NCBI GenBank assembly: GCA_902616855.1
Contig: CACMUL010000001.1
Location: 1-64,000 of the forward strand
Origin: an uncultured Alphaproteobacteria bacterium
GTDB taxonomy: Bacteria > Pseudomonadota > Alphaproteobacteria > HIMB59
Length of the DNA stretch: 64,000 bases
Direction of reading: 5' to 3'
Below are positions 29,597 to 38,873 of this stretch, one piece after another. Position 1 is the stretch's first letter. Each line of letters begins with the position of its first letter. Both the position numbers and the translations under genes were made by a program. The notes beneath the pieces were generated by a model, which did not search any database, was not told the origin of the DNA, and saw nothing but the letters and a program-made list of their open reading frames with translations.

Positions 29597-29881
29597 TTAA
29601 CCCATGAAGTAATTACTTATTTGTGCTATAGGTGTTGTTGATGAAACATCTGCCCCTGCAGTCTCTCTGATCTTCACTATATCCTCTCTTTCTCCAAAAG
29701 ACTTGATGAAAGATGGATCTTTCATTTCCACTAATACATAAACAGAACTCTCGTCAGCATTACAGCCAGCCCATATGATTTTAGAACCAACTTCATTCAT
29801 TTTTGGCTCTAAACTTTTGGCCATTTCAGACCAAGTTTCCCATCCTTTTGAAATATTTATTGTTACAAGCATATTGACCAT
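29597..29881 (-). CDS. Small DUF3764-like / dimeric ferredoxin-like-fold protein
   Basis: 94 residues. ISKGWETWSEMAKSLEPKM, then IIWAGCNADESSVYVLVEM and a C-terminal TPIAQISNYF, resemble the small DUF3764-type proteins of marine bacteria that probably share the stress-responsive/antibiotic-monooxygenase ferredoxin-like fold. This is by-eye similarity only. AAGGAG lies 8 bases before ATG 29881. Function unknown. Monocistronic-looking; flanked by tRNA-Arg and the HAD-like gene. Confidence 0.6.
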   Translation of the reverse strand: MVNMLVTINISKGWETWSEMAKSLEPKMNEVGSKIIWAGCNADESSVYVLVEMKDPSFIKSFGEREDIVKIRETAGADVSSTTPIAQISNYFMG

Positions 29882-29987
29882 TCATTATCTCCTTACTTAA
29901 AAATTTTTTTTAATTTTAGATAAAATTTTCGATAAAATAAAATTAAATATACTAACCAATATTATTTAAAGATTTAAAGTTAATTTA

Positions 29988-30644
29988 TTAATTTTCAAAA
30001 ATTGAAATATCTAATTTATTTAAATATTTTTTACAAAAACTGAAATCATTGTCCAAATGAAATAATCCTGGAAATGCAACACATTCTATTTTAGCATTGA
30101 AAGCTGAAAGTGCACTATCAACAGAGTCCTCGATTGCTATACAAGCATCTCGGTTTACGCCTAAATCATTAAGAGCCTCTATATAGATATCTGGATGAGG
30201 TTTTACATTTTTTATTAATTTATTGTTTCCAATAAAATCAAAATCTTTCTTTTTTATTTTTTTATTAAGAGTTGTAAAAATAGCATCAATATTTTCAATA
30301 GAGGTTGTTGAGGCTAGACCAATTTTAATATTATTAAATTTAGCGTATTTAATTACCTCTAAAACTCCATCACGAGGATTAATAAAATTATTTTTTAAAT
30401 AATTATTGAAAATGAGAGTTTTAATTTCTCTAACTTTTTTTGAGTCAACAAATTTTTTATTTAAATTAGAAAAATAATTAACCCTATTAGCTCCACCTGA
30501 TTTTTTTAGTAATTTTTTATAATTGTCTTTATCCCAATACCAATCTATACCTAATGTTTTGAAAGCTTGATTAAAAGATTGCCTTTGAATATCTGATGTT
30601 TCAAGTAAGGTCCCAATTGAACCAAATATGACTGCTTTAATCAA
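29988..30644 (-). CDS. HAD-like (phosphoglucomutase-type) protein lacking the nucleophile
   Basis: 218 residues with a haloacid-dehalogenase fold of the beta-phosphoglucomutase/CbbY type. Motif II (GLASTTS), motif III (KNVKPHPDIYIEAL) and motif IV (CIAIEDSVDSALSA) are intact. Motif I reads IFGSIGTLLET instead of FDxDGTL, so both catalytic aspartates are replaced. Either the family uses another chemistry or this is a binding/regulatory paralogue. Last gene of the minus-strand operon starting at 34998, 30 bases after the SDR. Confidence 0.78.
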   Translation of the reverse strand: MIKAVIFGSIGTLLETSDIQRQSFNQAFKTLGIDWYWDKDNYKKLLKKSGGANRVNYFSNLNKKFVDSKKVREIKTLIFNNYLKNNFINPRDGVLEVIKYAKFNNIKIGLASTTSIENIDAIFTTLNKKIKKKDFDFIGNNKLIKNVKPHPDIYIEALNDLGVNRDACIAIEDSVDSALSAFNAKIECVAFPGLFHLDNDFSFCKKYLNKLDISIFEN

Positions 30645-30674
30645 ATTATTTATAAAATTTATTTAAAATAATTT

Positions 30675-31442
30675 TTATTGTGCTGTCCAACCCCCGTCAA
30701 TCACTAAAGATGTCCCTGTAATCATTGAAGATGCATTAGAAGCTAAATAGACTGTTGCAGTAGCAATATCACTTTCTTTAGCTAATCGACCAAGAGGTAT
30801 ATTTTTTAATACCGTATCTTTGAATTTTTTATCTTTAAAAAATTTTTTAACCATTGGTGTTTCTACAAAGGTTGGGCAAATAGAGTTCACACGAATATTT
30901 TTTGCGGCTAAATCTAAAGCCATACCCTTTGTTAATCCTTCTATTCCAAATTTTGACATATTATAAATGCTTCTGTTAGGCGCGCCAACTTTTCCTAATT
31001 GAGAAGACATATTAATTATGCTTCCTCCTATAGATTTTCTATTTTTGTTAACCATCATTTTCTTGATTGATAATTGGGCAACATGAAAAGCTATTTTTAA
31101 ATTAAGATCTATCATATAATCCATATCTTCTCTTTTGATTTTAGTAAAATGCGCTGGACGATTTGTTCCTGCATTATTGACAAGAATATCAATTTTTCTA
31201 ATTTTTTTAAAAACAGTATCTAATTTTTCTATATCAAATAAATCACATTCAAAAAATGTACATTTTCTTTTGTAAGAAATAATTTTTTTTTGCACACCCA
31301 ATAGATCTTTTTTAGTTCTACTTATGATTATTAAATTTGCACCTGCTTGTGCCAAAGCAATAGCACATGCTTTTCCAATACCTTTACCAGCTCCAGTGAC
31401 AAGTGCTGTTTTATTTTTTAAATTAAAATTTTTTAAATACAT
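30675..31442 (-). CDS. Short-chain dehydrogenase/reductase (SDR)
   Basis: Classical SDR, 255 residues: cofactor motif TGAGKGIGKACAIALA, NNAG in ILVNNAGTNRPA, catalytic Ser in INMSSQLGK, YNMSK tetrad (Tyr/Lys), and C-terminal GTSLVIDGGWTAQ. Probably oxidises or reduces a hydroxyl on the substrate of the surrounding catabolic locus (inference); it resembles 2-deoxygluconate- or gluconate-type 3- or 5-dehydrogenases in layout. Fourth gene of the minus-strand operon. Confidence 0.85.
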   Translation of the reverse strand: MYLKNFNLKNKTALVTGAGKGIGKACAIALAQAGANLIIISRTKKDLLGVQKKIISYKRKCTFFECDLFDIEKLDTVFKKIRKIDILVNNAGTNRPAHFTKIKREDMDYMIDLNLKIAFHVAQLSIKKMMVNKNRKSIGGSIINMSSQLGKVGAPNRSIYNMSKFGIEGLTKGMALDLAAKNIRVNSICPTFVETPMVKKFFKDKKFKDTVLKNIPLGRLAKESDIATATVYLASNASSMITGTSLVIDGGWTAQ

Positions 31443-31469
31443 CTATTCATTTACAATTATTAGTTTTAT

Positions 31470-32529
31470 TCATTCATTAAAAAGAATAATTTTTTCAAAA
31501 TTAAATTTAACATTTATAATATCACCAGTTTTAACTGAAATATCACCATCACACTCAACTACCACAGGTTCAATTTGACTATCTAAGTAGATAAAAGTAC
31601 TTGAGCCAAGTTTTTCAACAACAAAAGCATTGCTGCGCCAGTGGTGATTATTGTCAAAACACACGTGGATATTTTCAGGCCTTATACCAACAATAAGTTC
31701 CTCTTTTTTAAAATTTATATCATTTTCATAATTAAATATAAATTTGGAATTTAAAAATTCTATTTCAATATCATTTTTGTTTTTTGAAATAAATTTAGCT
31801 GGAATAAAATTCATTTTGGGTGAACCTATAAAACCAGCAACAAATAAGTTATTTGGTTTATTATATAATTCCAAAGGTTTGCCTAATTGAGAAATCTTGC
31901 CCTCATCCAGTACGACTATTTCATCTGATAGAGTCATAGCCTCAGTTTGATCATGAGTTACATATATCATTGTTGCATCAAGTTGTTCATGTAATTTTGC
32001 CAACTCAACTCTCATTTGAACTCTTAAAGCAGCATCTAAGTTCGAAAGAGGTTCATCGAATAAAAAAAACTTTTGGTTTTCTTGTTATAGCTCTTCCTAT
32101 TGCAACCCGTTGTCGTTGCCCACCTGATAATTGTTTTGGTTTTCTACCTAACAATTCTTCGATTTGTAATATTTTAGCTGCCTCTTTGACTCTGCTATTT
32201 ATCTCATCCTTTGATTTCTTTTCTATCTTTAATCCAAAAGCCATATTTTCAAATACAGTCATATGTGGATACAGAGCGTAAGATTGGAAAACCATAGCTA
32301 TCCCTCTATCCCTTGGTGGTAAGTCATTAACAGATTTATTATTTATAAGAATTCTTCCTGAATTAATTTCCTCTAGACCAGCTATCATTCTTAAGAGTGT
32401 TGATTTTCCACAACCAGAAGGACCAACGAGCGTTGTAAAAGACTGGTCTTTAATTTTTAGAGAGAAATCTTTGATAACATGTGTTTTACCGTAATACTTA
32501 TTAATTGTTTTTAATTCTATATCAGCCAT
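31470..32529 (-). CDS. UgpC/MsmK-type ABC ATPase (single-base frameshift)
   Basis: ATPase for CUT1-type sugar importers. N-terminal part: Walker [10 protein letters not shown], signature [15 protein letters not shown]. After the frame break: [17 protein letters not shown] (H-loop) and the TOBE regulatory domain ([22 protein letters not shown]). The frame breaks in the run 32062-32069 (eight A; seven restore the Walker [17 protein letters not shown]). Corrected length 352 residues, normal. It is the only UgpC-type ATPase in the window and presumably powers the binding protein and permeases at 41633-44849, which lack their own. Confidence 0.87.
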
Positions 32530-32560
32530 TTTGTTAATCTAAATAAACTCTAAAACATAA

Positions 32561-33886
32561 TTATTGATCTTTTAACTTAGATATTGGTTTTCCATATTCT
32601 ACATTTACACCACCAAATCTTCTTGCACGAACGTTACATTGTTCTGCGTGACCAATAAAACCCTCTAAATATGACAATCTTGATCCATATTCTGCAATTT
32701 TTGTAGCTGCTTCATCAGTTGTAATTTTTTGATAGGTATGAGTTTTTATAAATTTTCCAACCCATAAACCACCAGTGTATCTTCCAGCTTTTTTTGTCGG
32801 TAATGTATGGTTTGTTCCTATTACTTTATCTCCATTCGCAACATTTGTTCTTGCACCCAAAAAAAGTGCTCCATAAGATGTCATATTTTTTAAAAACCAT
32901 TCATCTCTATCTGTCATCACTTGAACATGCTCTGAAGCTATCTCATTAGCTTTCATTAACATTTCATCATAACTTTCACATAAAATTATTTCACCATAAT
33001 CTTTCCAGCTAACACCAGCAGTATCTTTTGTTGGTAAAATTTTGAGCAGTCTATCTATTTCTTTTATTGTTTCTGTTGCTAAATCTCTTGAATTAGTAAT
33101 CATTACTGCAGGGGAATTATAACCGTGCTCTGCTTGTCCAAGAAGATCAGTAGCACATATCTCTGCGTCTACAGTATCATCGCAAATAATCATTGTTTCG
33201 GTAGGACCGGCAAATAAATCGATCCCAACCTTACCGAATAATTGCCTTTTTGCTTCTGCAACATATGCGTTTCCAGGACCAACAATCATATCTACTGGTT
33301 CTATGGTTTCAGTTCCAATAGCCATAGCTCCAACACCTTGCATTCCACCTAAAACGTATATTTCATGTGCTCCTCCCATTTTCATAGCTGTAACCACAGC
33401 AGCATTTGGTTTTCCTTGATAGGGTGGTGTTGTTGCTATTATTCTAGGAACTCCAGCAACTGAAGCAGTGACTACAGACATATGAGCTGATGCCACCATT
33501 GGAAATTTTCCAGCAGGAACATAACAGCCAACTGATTGAACAGGTATATTTTTATGTCCAAGAATTACACCTGGTTGAGTTTCCACTTCAATTTCACTTA
33601 AACTTTTTAATTGTACCTCAGCAAACGTTCGAACTTGTTTTTGTGCAAATCTAATATCCTCTTTGTCATTATCAGAAACTTCATCCACTAATTTACTTAT
33701 TTCATCTTCAGATAATCTAAATGAACTAGGTGAGTATTTATCAAATTTCTTTGATAATTCTCTTACATAGTTATCTCCCTTTAATTCTATCTCTTTTAAA
33801 GTATTTTCAACTATCGTCTTAACTTTGTTATTTTCTTCGGTCCTCTGTGCTTCATTTATACTTTTTTTTATAAATTCTACTGTCAT
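32561..33886 (-). CDS. HisD-family dehydrogenase, sulfopropanediol-dehydrogenase (HpsN)-like
   Basis: 441-residue paralogue of histidinol dehydrogenase, a Zn- and NAD-dependent alcohol-to-acid oxidoreductase. Zn-site motif GQAEHG, catalytic pair in ASEHVQ, and [17 protein letters not shown] and DLFAGPTET are family features. The motif [20 protein letters not shown] and the C terminus [15 protein letters not shown] fit the HpsN-type branch rather than biosynthetic HisD (judged by eye), and there are no his genes nearby. It likely oxidises a hydroxymethyl group in the local catabolic pathway (inference). It starts 2 bases after the SnoaL gene. Confidence 0.8.
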   Translation of the reverse strand: MTVEFIKKSINEAQRTEENNKVKTIVENTLKEIELKGDNYVRELSKKFDKYSPSSFRLSEDEISKLVDEVSDNDKEDIRFAQKQVRTFAEVQLKSLSEIEVETQPGVILGHKNIPVQSVGCYVPAGKFPMVASAHMSVVTASVAGVPRIIATTPPYQGKPNAAVVTAMKMGGAHEIYVLGGMQGVGAMAIGTETIEPVDMIVGPGNAYVAEAKRQLFGKVGIDLFAGPTETMIICDDTVDAEICATDLLGQAEHGYNSPAVMITNSRDLATETIKEIDRLLKILPTKDTAGVSWKDYGEIILCESYDEMLMKANEIASEHVQVMTDRDEWFLKNMTSYGALFLGARTNVANGDKVIGTNHTLPTKKAGRYTGGLWVGKFIKTHTYQKITTDEAATKIAEYGSRLSYLEGFIGHAEQCNVRARRFGGVNVEYGKPISKLKDQ

Positions 33887-33888
33887 GT

Positions 33889-34998
33889 TTATTTCTTATG
33901 AACTAATTTGAGCACATCTATTCCTAATTGAAATAAAATATGGACAATATCTATTGGTACCCAATTTTCCCTAATTAGACCCTCATTATGTAAATAAAAA
34001 TCCATTACTCTCATAGTAACTAATTTATTAGTAGGTTCATATCCAAGCCAATCACTTGAACCGTGCGTTGCTTGAATACTGTGCCAACCACCTGTCATAG
34101 AATAATTACCATCACCTATTTCAATGTAATGACCAATTTTCCAATAATTTCTCTCTTTAAATGTTAATCTGAATGGTAGCTGATGATGTTCAATAAAACC
34201 TTTTAATCCTCTAGCAGTGCCTATACCACATGGTCCGTACCACATCATTTTCGGATGCCAAAAATCTTTTTGAGGATGGTTAATTAATTTCTGTCTAACA
34301 CTATCTTTAGTAGCTCCAGTCTCAGTTTCTGGTTTTATATCTAAACTTCTCTGCATCGTTAGACCCTGATCAAGAGTTCTAGCTGATAAATTAGAGTCTA
34401 GGTTTTCAAAGGTTGTTCCGTCTCCAGTAATGGGTCCTGGCCACATTTCTTCTATACCCAAAGATGGATTAATTGGCCAAAAACCTGCTTGCCTTATAAA
34501 ATCCATTATATCAATTAACACATGAGAATTGATTATTTTTTCATTTTCTATTTGATGAACTTCACATATTCGTAAATGAATAGTTTTACCATTGGATGGA
34601 ACTTCTAACCATGGATTGACAAAAGTGCCAGTCAAATGACCAACAGTTGAGACATAAACTCTATCTTGAAAACTCCCTCCAATTATTAAATTATCTCTTC
34701 TCTCTAAATCTGGAAAAGAATTCAGTAAAGGTTTCCATAGGGTATTAATAATTTCATCAATGCCTTTTATATGATTTACAGGATGGAATGCATAGATTTC
34801 AGCATTTTCATGATATGCATTTTTTATATTTTGACTTAAATCACTATCTTTGGACTCAGAAATTTTTTTGAGTAGATTTCTAATTTTTTTTTTATTTAAT
34901 ATATTTTCTTTAGGGTCCAAATTTATAATTTTTGCCCCACTTTTAATTGGGATACCGGTATCAAAATTTTTAATTTCGCTCAAGTTATATTGCCTCAC
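33889..34998 (-). CDS. SnoaL/NTF2-fold protein, double domain (type A)
   Basis: 369 residues with two SnoaL-like halves. The first has [20 protein letters not shown] and [16 protein letters not shown]. The second starts near [20 protein letters not shown] and ends [20 protein letters not shown]. Family members catalyse cyclisation, isomerisation, hydrolysis or hydration with pocket acid/base residues; the reaction here is unknown. Clearly related to 38866-39870 (shared KGI-E, FP-RR, WH--M-W-GP-GIG, MRV-D-Y, I-ENW-PID). It heads the minus-strand operon with the HisD paralogue and is divergent from the bicupin across 85 bases. Confidence 0.75.
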   Translation of the reverse strand: MRQYNLSEIKNFDTGIPIKSGAKIINLDPKENILNKKKIRNLLKKISESKDSDLSQNIKNAYHENAEIYAFHPVNHIKGIDEIINTLWKPLLNSFPDLERRDNLIIGGSFQDRVYVSTVGHLTGTFVNPWLEVPSNGKTIHLRICEVHQIENEKIINSHVLIDIMDFIRQAGFWPINPSLGIEEMWPGPITGDGTTFENLDSNLSARTLDQGLTMQRSLDIKPETETGATKDSVRQKLINHPQKDFWHPKMMWYGPCGIGTARGLKGFIEHHQLPFRLTFKERNYWKIGHYIEIGDGNYSMTGGWHSIQATHGSSDWLGYEPTNKLVTMRVMDFYLHNEGLIRENWVPIDIVHILFQLGIDVLKLVHKK

Positions 34999-35083
34999 CT
35001 ATCTAATATAAATAAATATTACTTTGATTAACCTTATAATTTAAATAATATTTAACAAAATGAGTAAATTTAAAATCTAATTA

Positions 35084-36058
35084 ATGACGCAGGATATTAA
35101 CAGTCGTTTGGTAAAGTTTAATGAGCTAGTTCCAAGTAAAGTTCCATTTGTAGAAGGAAAGCTCAAAGGACATCAAGATAGACTGAATTATTCTATAGTT
35201 GGTCCTGGAGTGAGTGAGGATACCAAGCAAAACGTTAAGATAGCTGAAGAACATGGTTTCAATATCGGTGCAGTAAGTGCAGCTCCAATGAACGGATCGG
35301 GACTTCATAGCCACACTACCGCAGAAGTATTTTTGATATTTTCAGGCTCTTGGCGTTTTTATTGGGGCACAGATGGTAAAGAGGGTGAAGTAGTTTTAAA
35401 CAAAGGAGATGTTGCCTCATTTCCCACTAACATGTTTCGAGGATTTCAAAATGTTAGTGATGAAAACGCATTAATATTTGTTGTTCTAGGAGAAAATGAT
35501 CCGGGCGTGATAACATGGACACCAAAAGTTTTACAAAAAGCAAAAGAGTCTGGAATGGTCTTATTAAATGATAATACCTTAATTGATCTCGATAAAAATA
35601 AAATTCCAGATGGAAAAGTTGCTCTCGAACCTATTAAAGAAAATGATCTAGAGTCTTTCGATCATTACACTTCTGAAGAAATTGAAAAATATGTAATACG
35701 TTATGAAAATAAGGATAAATATCTAAAAGATGATGAGCATTATGACTCAAATTCAATTTTAAATTACCTCGACCATTTTAATGTTCATAACAAAGATTTT
35801 GAGCCAAACATAGACCATAATACAGGTTTTGGTTTGACGATGTTAAAAGGTAAAAATGCTCACATTCACCCGTACACATTAAAAGAGTCTGAAGTTTATT
35901 TATGTTTAGAAGGCGAATGGGAAGTAACTTGCAATGATCAAAAAACTACAATTGGACCAAACGACTCTTTCTCTTCTCCCAGAGGATCAAATAGAAGTTT
36001 AAAAAATATTAGCAATCAAGAAGGAAGTATCTTTATTATACGACAAAAAAACCTCTAA
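35084..36058 (+). CDS. Bicupin (two cupin domains)
   Basis: 324 residues with two cupin barrels. First: GLHSHTTAEVFLIFSGSWRF, with GDVASFPTNMFRGFQNVS. Second: HIHPYTLKESEVYLCLEGEW, with GPNDSFSSPRGSNRSLKNIS. The His and Glu metal ligands are present in both. Bicupins include gentisate-type dioxygenases, oxalate decarboxylases and isomerases; no specific reaction can be assigned. First gene of the plus-strand operon 35084-38873, 3 bases before the next SnoaL gene. There is no obvious Shine-Dalgarno. Confidence 0.75.
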   Translation: MTQDINSRLVKFNELVPSKVPFVEGKLKGHQDRLNYSIVGPGVSEDTKQNVKIAEEHGFNIGAVSAAPMNGSGLHSHTTAEVFLIFSGSWRFYWGTDGKEGEVVLNKGDVASFPTNMFRGFQNVSDENALIFVVLGENDPGVITWTPKVLQKAKESGMVLLNDNTLIDLDKNKIPDGKVALEPIKENDLESFDHYTSEEIEKYVIRYENKDKYLKDDEHYDSNSILNYLDHFNVHNKDFEPNIDHNTGFGLTMLKGKNAHIHPYTLKESEVYLCLEGEWEVTCNDQKTTIGPNDSFSSPRGSNRSLKNISNQEGSIFIIRQKNL

Positions 36059-36060
36059 TA

Positions 36061-37032
36061 ATGAAAGGTTTTGATAATAAATTTTTAGATCTACCAGATT
36101 ATATATTTAAAATAACATATCAAATTTGGGAAAATAAAGATGTTGAGTCAATTAGAGACTATTATGCTGAGGGTATCCCAGTTAGGTCTCCTGACGGTGT
36201 AATATATGGTCCTGATGCTGTAGTGAAAGCTACTTATGCCACTTTGAAGGAATTTCCAGACCGACAGTTATTAGGCGAAGATGTTATTTGGATTGGCAAT
36301 GAAGAACATGGATATTTATCATCACATAGAATTTTATCAAAGGCGACGCATTTAAATGATGGTATTTATGGAAAAGCTACTGGTAAAACTCTCAAGTATC
36401 GAGTAATAGCTGATTGTGCTTGCAAGAATAACCAGGTGTACGATGAATGGCTTGTAAGAGACCAGGGTGCTATTGTGCGACAGTTAAACATTGACCCTAA
36501 AAAACACGCAGCAAAAGTAATTGAATATCAAGGCGGTAAAGATAAATGCCCAGCTCCCTTTAATAACAAAACTTCTCATGAAGTAAAATATATACAAATA
36601 CCGATCTCAACAAATAATACTGGAACAGATTATGCTAACATTTTAAAGGAAATATTTAATAATAATTTTAACATAATAGATAAAGTTTATGATCGATCAG
36701 TTAATCAAGAACAGCCTGGAGGCACGAAAGCATTAGGGGTAGATGAGGTAAAGAGTTTTTGGTCATCAATAAGATCAATGTTTCCGAATTCAATTTTTAA
36801 AGTTGAACATGTAAGCTATTTAGAGGAAAAAAATGAGTATAAAAAGGCATCCATTAGATGGTCACTAGAGGGAATTCATTCGGGGCCTGGTTTATTTTCT
36901 GATCCTAGTAATGCAAATGTTCATATAATGGGAATATCTCAGGCTGAATTTGGTCCAAGAGGGATTAAAAATGAGTGGGTTCTATTTGATGAAACAATAA
37001 TTTGGAAACAAATTTTATTAAAAACTGGATAA
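36061..37032 (+). CDS. SnoaL/NTF2-fold protein, double domain (type B)
   Basis: 323 residues, two SnoaL-like halves: about 1-165 (FKITYQIWENKDVESIRDYY, EDVIWIGNEEHGYLSSHRI, VYDEWLVRDQGAIVRQL) and about 195-323 (IFNNNFNIIDKVYDRSV, GIHSGPGLFSDPSNANVHIM, IKNEWVLFDETI). It is a paralogue of 39966-41105, with matching segments in the same order, and distinct from the type A proteins. It probably acts on an intermediate of the locus (inference). It lies between the bicupin and an RraA-like gene with gaps of 2-3 bases. Confidence 0.72.
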   Translation: MKGFDNKFLDLPDYIFKITYQIWENKDVESIRDYYAEGIPVRSPDGVIYGPDAVVKATYATLKEFPDRQLLGEDVIWIGNEEHGYLSSHRILSKATHLNDGIYGKATGKTLKYRVIADCACKNNQVYDEWLVRDQGAIVRQLNIDPKKHAAKVIEYQGGKDKCPAPFNNKTSHEVKYIQIPISTNNTGTDYANILKEIFNNNFNIIDKVYDRSVNQEQPGGTKALGVDEVKSFWSSIRSMFPNSIFKVEHVSYLEEKNEYKKASIRWSLEGIHSGPGLFSDPSNANVHIMGISQAEFGPRGIKNEWVLFDETIIWKQILLKTG

Positions 37033-37035
37033 CAA

Positions 37036-37737
37036 TTGAAACCACTAACAAAAAGAGAAAAGAAAATTATTGAATACATAAGAAATTATGACACCCCAAC
37101 TATTTCAAATTCACTAGAAATGTTAGACCCAACTCTACGATCAAAAGGACACACACAAAAAACAATGCATTGTCTAAATCCGAGATTAAAGCCAATTATT
37201 GGTTTTGCCAAAACAGCTGTTATTACATCCAGAAAAAAGAAAAATACAAATATAATAAAAAATAGAGATAAATATTACGAGTATATGTTCGAAGGGAACT
37301 ATCCTAAGATTTGTGTTATCGAGGATAAGGATAAGACTAATACAATTGGTGCATGGTGGGGTGAACTTAATGCATCTATACATTTAAATTTTGGATTTGT
37401 AGGAGCAATAACAAACGGAGCAATGAGAGATTTACAGGAGATAAATAAAAAGTTTCAAATATTAAGTGGTGAAATAAGAGTAGGGCATGGATACAATCAA
37501 ATTCATAAAATTAATTGCAATGTTAATATTTTTAATATGAAAGTAAGACCTGATGACCTTATTCATGCAGATATACACGGTGCTGTTATAATAAAAAGAG
37601 ACTTTTTAATTGAATTACCATCGGCAATTAAAAAGATGATAAAAAAAGAAAAAATAATTTTTGATTTCTTAAGAAAAAATAAAAAATTTTCGAAAAAACA
37701 ATTTTTAGATAAGTATAAAAAATTTATCAATTCATAA
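37036..37737 (+). CDS. RraA-family protein (HMG/CHA-aldolase or RraA-like)
   Basis: 233 residues of the RraA/MenG-like fold: AWWGELNASIHLNFGFVGAI, TNGAMRDLQEI with the Arg-Asp pair that binds substrate and metal in 4-hydroxy-4-methyl-2-oxoglutarate-type aldolases, and VRPDDLIHADIHGAVII. In catabolic operons such proteins cleave 2-oxo acids to pyruvate (known for the aldolase branch); here that is inference. It starts at TTG 37036, 3 bases after the SnoaL gene. The C terminus is lysine-rich. Confidence 0.78.
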   Translation: MKPLTKREKKIIEYIRNYDTPTISNSLEMLDPTLRSKGHTQKTMHCLNPRLKPIIGFAKTAVITSRKKKNTNIIKNRDKYYEYMFEGNYPKICVIEDKDKTNTIGAWWGELNASIHLNFGFVGAITNGAMRDLQEINKKFQILSGEIRVGHGYNQIHKINCNVNIFNMKVRPDDLIHADIHGAVIIKRDFLIELPSAIKKMIKKEKIIFDFLRKNKKFSKKQFLDKYKKFINS

Positions 37738-37742
37738 TTATC

Positions 37743-38873
37743 ATGGCATCTAAAATTTTGACAACACACGTTGGGAGCTTACCAAGATCCAAAGAACTAT
37801 CAGAATATCTCTTTGCCAAGGATAAGGGTGAAGAATACAACAAAAAATTATTTGGAAATATTTTAAGCTCAAATGTTGAACAAATTGTAAAAAGACAACT
37901 AGAAGTTGGGTTAGATTTCATAAGTGACGGTGAGATGAGCAAGATTAGTTATGCTACTTATATTAAAGATAGAATTGATGGTTTTTCAGGAGAAAGTGAA
38001 CGAAGAGCACCTGCCGATTTAGACGATTTTCCAGATTATAAGGAAAAGCTGGCTATTAGTGGCGGAACACCTACTTATTCAAGACCATGTTGCACCAATG
38101 AACTAAAAATAAAAGATAATTTTTCTTTGTTAAATGATATTGAAAACTTTAGCAACGCCTTAAAAAAGTATGATCATGCAAAAGCATTTATGAATGCGGC
38201 ATCACCGGGTGTTATTAATGTTTTTATGCCAAATAAATTTTATGCTAGTGATGATGAATACTTAAATAAACTCTCTAGTATTATGGCAAATGAATATGAA
38301 CAAATTACTAATGCAAATATTCATGTTCAATTAGACTGTCCAGATTTAGCCCTTGCAAGGCATATGAATTTTAAAGATTTATCTGAGGAGGAATTTTTAA
38401 AAAAAGCTGAAATGCAAATTGAGTGTTTAAATTACGCTTTAATAAACGTTGATATTGAAAAAACTAGAATGCATATTTGTTGGGGAAATTATGAGGGACC
38501 ACATACTCATGATATAGCTCTTAAAAAAATATTACCTATAATTTTAAAATCAAAAATTAAATATTTTTTAATTGAGTCATCTAATCCTCGTCACGCACAT
38601 GAGTGGAAAGTCTTTGAAGAAATAAAATTACCAAAAGATAAAGTGTTAGTACCTGGCGTAATTGACTCTACATCAAATTTTGTAGAACATCCTGAAGTAG
38701 TGGCTGAAAGATTAATAAAGTATTCAACAGTGGTACCTAAAGAACAATTAATGGCTGGAACTGATTGTGGCTTTAGTACTTTTGCGGGCTTTGGAAAAAT
38801 TGATGAAAATATTTGTTATGAAAAACTTATTGCATTAGTGGAGGGTACTAAACTCGCTTCAAAATTTATTTAG
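37743..38873 (+). CDS. MetE C-terminal-domain-like methyltransferase family protein
   Basis: 376 residues homologous to the C-terminal catalytic barrel of cobalamin-independent methionine synthase. THVGSLPRSKEL and DGEMSKISYATYI start the domain; zinc ligands are visible as His and Cys in MHICWGNYEG, Glu in FLIESSNPRHAHEW and Cys in GTDCGFST. The approximately 370-residue N-terminal half of MetE is missing. Stand-alone forms include methyl transfer or thiol-group transfer enzymes. In this operon it may demethylate the substrate or move a thiol-linked group (inference). It overlaps the convergent type D SnoaL gene by 8 bases. Confidence 0.78.
   Translation: MASKILTTHVGSLPRSKELSEYLFAKDKGEEYNKKLFGNILSSNVEQIVKRQLEVGLDFISDGEMSKISYATYIKDRIDGFSGESERRAPADLDDFPDYKEKLAISGGTPTYSRPCCTNELKIKDNFSLLNDIENFSNALKKYDHAKAFMNAASPGVINVFMPNKFYASDDEYLNKLSSIMANEYEQITNANIHVQLDCPDLALARHMNFKDLSEEEFLKKAEMQIECLNYALINVDIEKTRMHICWGNYEGPHTHDIALKKILPIILKSKIKYFLIESSNPRHAHEWKVFEEIKLPKDKVLVPGVIDSTSNFVEHPEVVAERLIKYSTVVPKEQLMAGTDCGFSTFAGFGKIDENICYEKLIALVEGTKLASKFI

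Noticed and set aside
29525-29599. 10-base inverted repeat (TAAGATTTTT / AAAAATCTTA) flanking 55 bases after tRNA-Arg
   Set aside because: AT-only arms with a long separation; weak as a terminator or element end in such AT-rich DNA, and it overlaps the stop of the adjacent gene.
31470-32529. Two separate genes (truncated ATPase and stand-alone TOBE protein)
   Set aside because: Removing one A from the run at 32062-32069 restores a continuous Walker B and a 352-residue protein, so it is one gene with a frameshift.
32561-33886. Calling this gene hisD of histidine biosynthesis
   Set aside because: No his genes nearby, different C-terminal motif, and location in a catabolic operon; the HpsN-like branch fits better.
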